Origin: Polytrichum commune
Lineage: Eukaryota; Streptophyta; Polytrichopsida; Polytrichales; Polytrichaceae
DNA length: 64,000 nt
Reading direction: 5' to 3'
NCBI GenBank assembly: GCA_950295325.1
Contig: OX485807.1
Location: forward strand, 29,297,666 to 29,361,665
In this document: in pieces, positions 62,758 to 64,000 of the stretch
Layout of the letters: every line of letters starts with the position of its first letter
Numbering within the stretch: the first letter of the stretch is position 1
Translations under genes and position numbers: made by a program
The notes under the pieces: model-generated
Told to the model about the DNA's origin: nothing
What the model saw: the letters and a program-made list of their open reading frames with translations, nothing else
Databases searched by the model: none

Positions 62758-63740
62758 ATCCAAATTTTAATCATTCATGACAATATTTATGTTATAAAGA
62801 GAAATATACAAAATTTTGTTTCAATAATTGACTTGAATTACATCCAAATTTCAATCATCTATGACATTACTTGTAAAGTTATTCATTAGAAGTGTCACTA
62901 CAAAAGTTACCACATTCATATAAAATACTATATGACACAAAATACAACATTTGGTGTGGTGCGTTTGTATATTCAGGGCCCTTGATCTTGATGTACAAAC
63001 TATGTGATGGTCAAGAAGCCAAAGATGATCCAAGTTCGCTTTATACTATATTTCAAAGACATGAGGGACGAAAGAATTGAGTGGATGAAAAATCTACATG
63101 GCATCGTACATGACAACAAGTGGATAATGTTTTAAAGGTCTACCATATATTGCGTTAGGCCCATTAAAAGAAGGTGGGTCTAACATACAACTAGGCACCA
63201 TGGCTATGAAATAAATTTCCACTAGCTACTAGTAATATTGTAATGCCATGGTGGGGACCCAAACCCCAACATATGTTGTGGTCCCTCAACATGGTCCATT
63301 TTCAATCTACACTAAGCTTGAGGGTCTATCACTTGCAAATTTGGATCAGTTTTTCCCACATTTGGGATTTTGGATGATTTTAAGGGCCCTTGGATTTTCA
63401 TGGTATAGGCTCTTGTATGCGTGTGAAGCGGTCCTAAATCACATGATGTCATCATAATATCATGAACTCAATTGGATCAACATTATGGATTTGCTAAAAC
63501 AAGTGGCCAATCGCAAAAGTGCTATGCCCTAGTAGTATCTTGCACACATGGCCAATTTTGGTTGGCTATCCGACCAAGTCCCAAATTTGGTTCATTTTAG
63601 AGACCACTCTATACCAACAATCACTTGGAACTAGACTTCACTTGAAGAGTGAGAAACTAGTACCATATATGCGGCCAGTTATGGTTGGCTCTTTTCATAG
63701 GGGCCAAGCCAGTATGTGAATAATTGCATTGGAAACATCA

Positions 63741-64000
63741 AGGGCCACTTCAAACATGAGTCAAGGGCCATGACCACGTAATTGTAAAGGCCCTTGACTC
63801 TTGTTCAAAAGTTATACTAGATGTGTAACTACCATGGTATGATGGAATTTGCGTCAAACGCACCTCTTGGAGGTGGGCCTGACAAAAAATTCATCATACC
63901 ATGAAACATTATCCATAGTCTATCATGTAGAAATCCATGTAGACTTTTCACCCATGATAACTTCTTTTGACCCCCTAGGTCTTCACCTTCTAGTGTGAAG
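63741..64000. mobile_element. Harbinger-like element running off the window end
   Basis: Begins GGGCCACTTCAAACATGAGT, matching the terminus at 33240, and the window stops inside the opposite terminus (CTAGTGTGAAG). A related right end lies at about 63413-63436. Confidence 0.5.

Noticed and set aside
1-64000. Operon or gene-cluster organisation of the three same-strand genes
   Set aside because: All three are spliced plant nuclear genes separated by 4-23 kb of repeats and belong to unrelated functions. Shared orientation alone is not evidence of linkage.

Overview
The window looks like nuclear DNA of a land plant. It holds three multi-exon genes, all on the minus strand: a half-size ABCD-type ABC transporter, a plant O-fucosyltransferase-family glycosyltransferase, and an EDR4-like zinc-ribbon protein. 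All three have GT-AG introns and belong to families typical of plants. The rest is AT-leaning, repeat-rich DNA. The species cannot be fixed from sequence alone. A spore-bearing lineage such as a lycophyte or fern is possible, but that is a guess.

Layout: 1-4.8 kb is a pile of short DNA transposons, with MITEs nested in MITEs, and tandem repeats. 4778-12104 (-) is the ABC transporter, 10 coding exons and 619 aa as I reconstruct it, with several MITE-like insertions in its introns. Its 5' flank carries a degenerate pyrimidine-rich tandem array (12.1-12.8 kb) and then a 1.3-kb non-autonomous Mutator-like element with about 490-bp inverted arms and a 9-bp target duplication. 16625-24239 (-) is the O-fucosyltransferase gene (11 coding exons, 731 aa), with an unresolved CT-rich leader or promoter zone up to about 27 kb. 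27-42 kb has no gene I can support; it holds dispersed repeats, a 43-bp-unit tandem array, and Harbinger-type and Mutator-type hairpin elements. 42070-45568 is a decayed PIF/Harbinger element whose two convergent pseudogenes (DDE nuclease and Myb/SANT-like) are both recognisable. 46885-51253 (-) is the EDR4-like gene (5 coding exons, 1060 aa), with a probable 5'UTR intron up to about 52286. 52-53.4 kb carries two local duplications. 53.7-64 kb has no supported gene and contains a Stowaway-like MITE, tRNA-derived SINE-like repeats and more copies of the MITE families.

The three genes do not form a pathway or cluster; plant nuclear genes are transcribed singly and I see no functional link. The most notable biology is the transposon genealogy. 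The 3.5-kb Harbinger relic at 42-45.6 kb appears to be the full-length relative of two internally deleted copies at the left edge. One of those is inserted into the other with a clean TTA duplication, and the outer copy was also hit by a 233-bp element with TTAA duplication and CCC/GGG ends, the signature of piggyBac.
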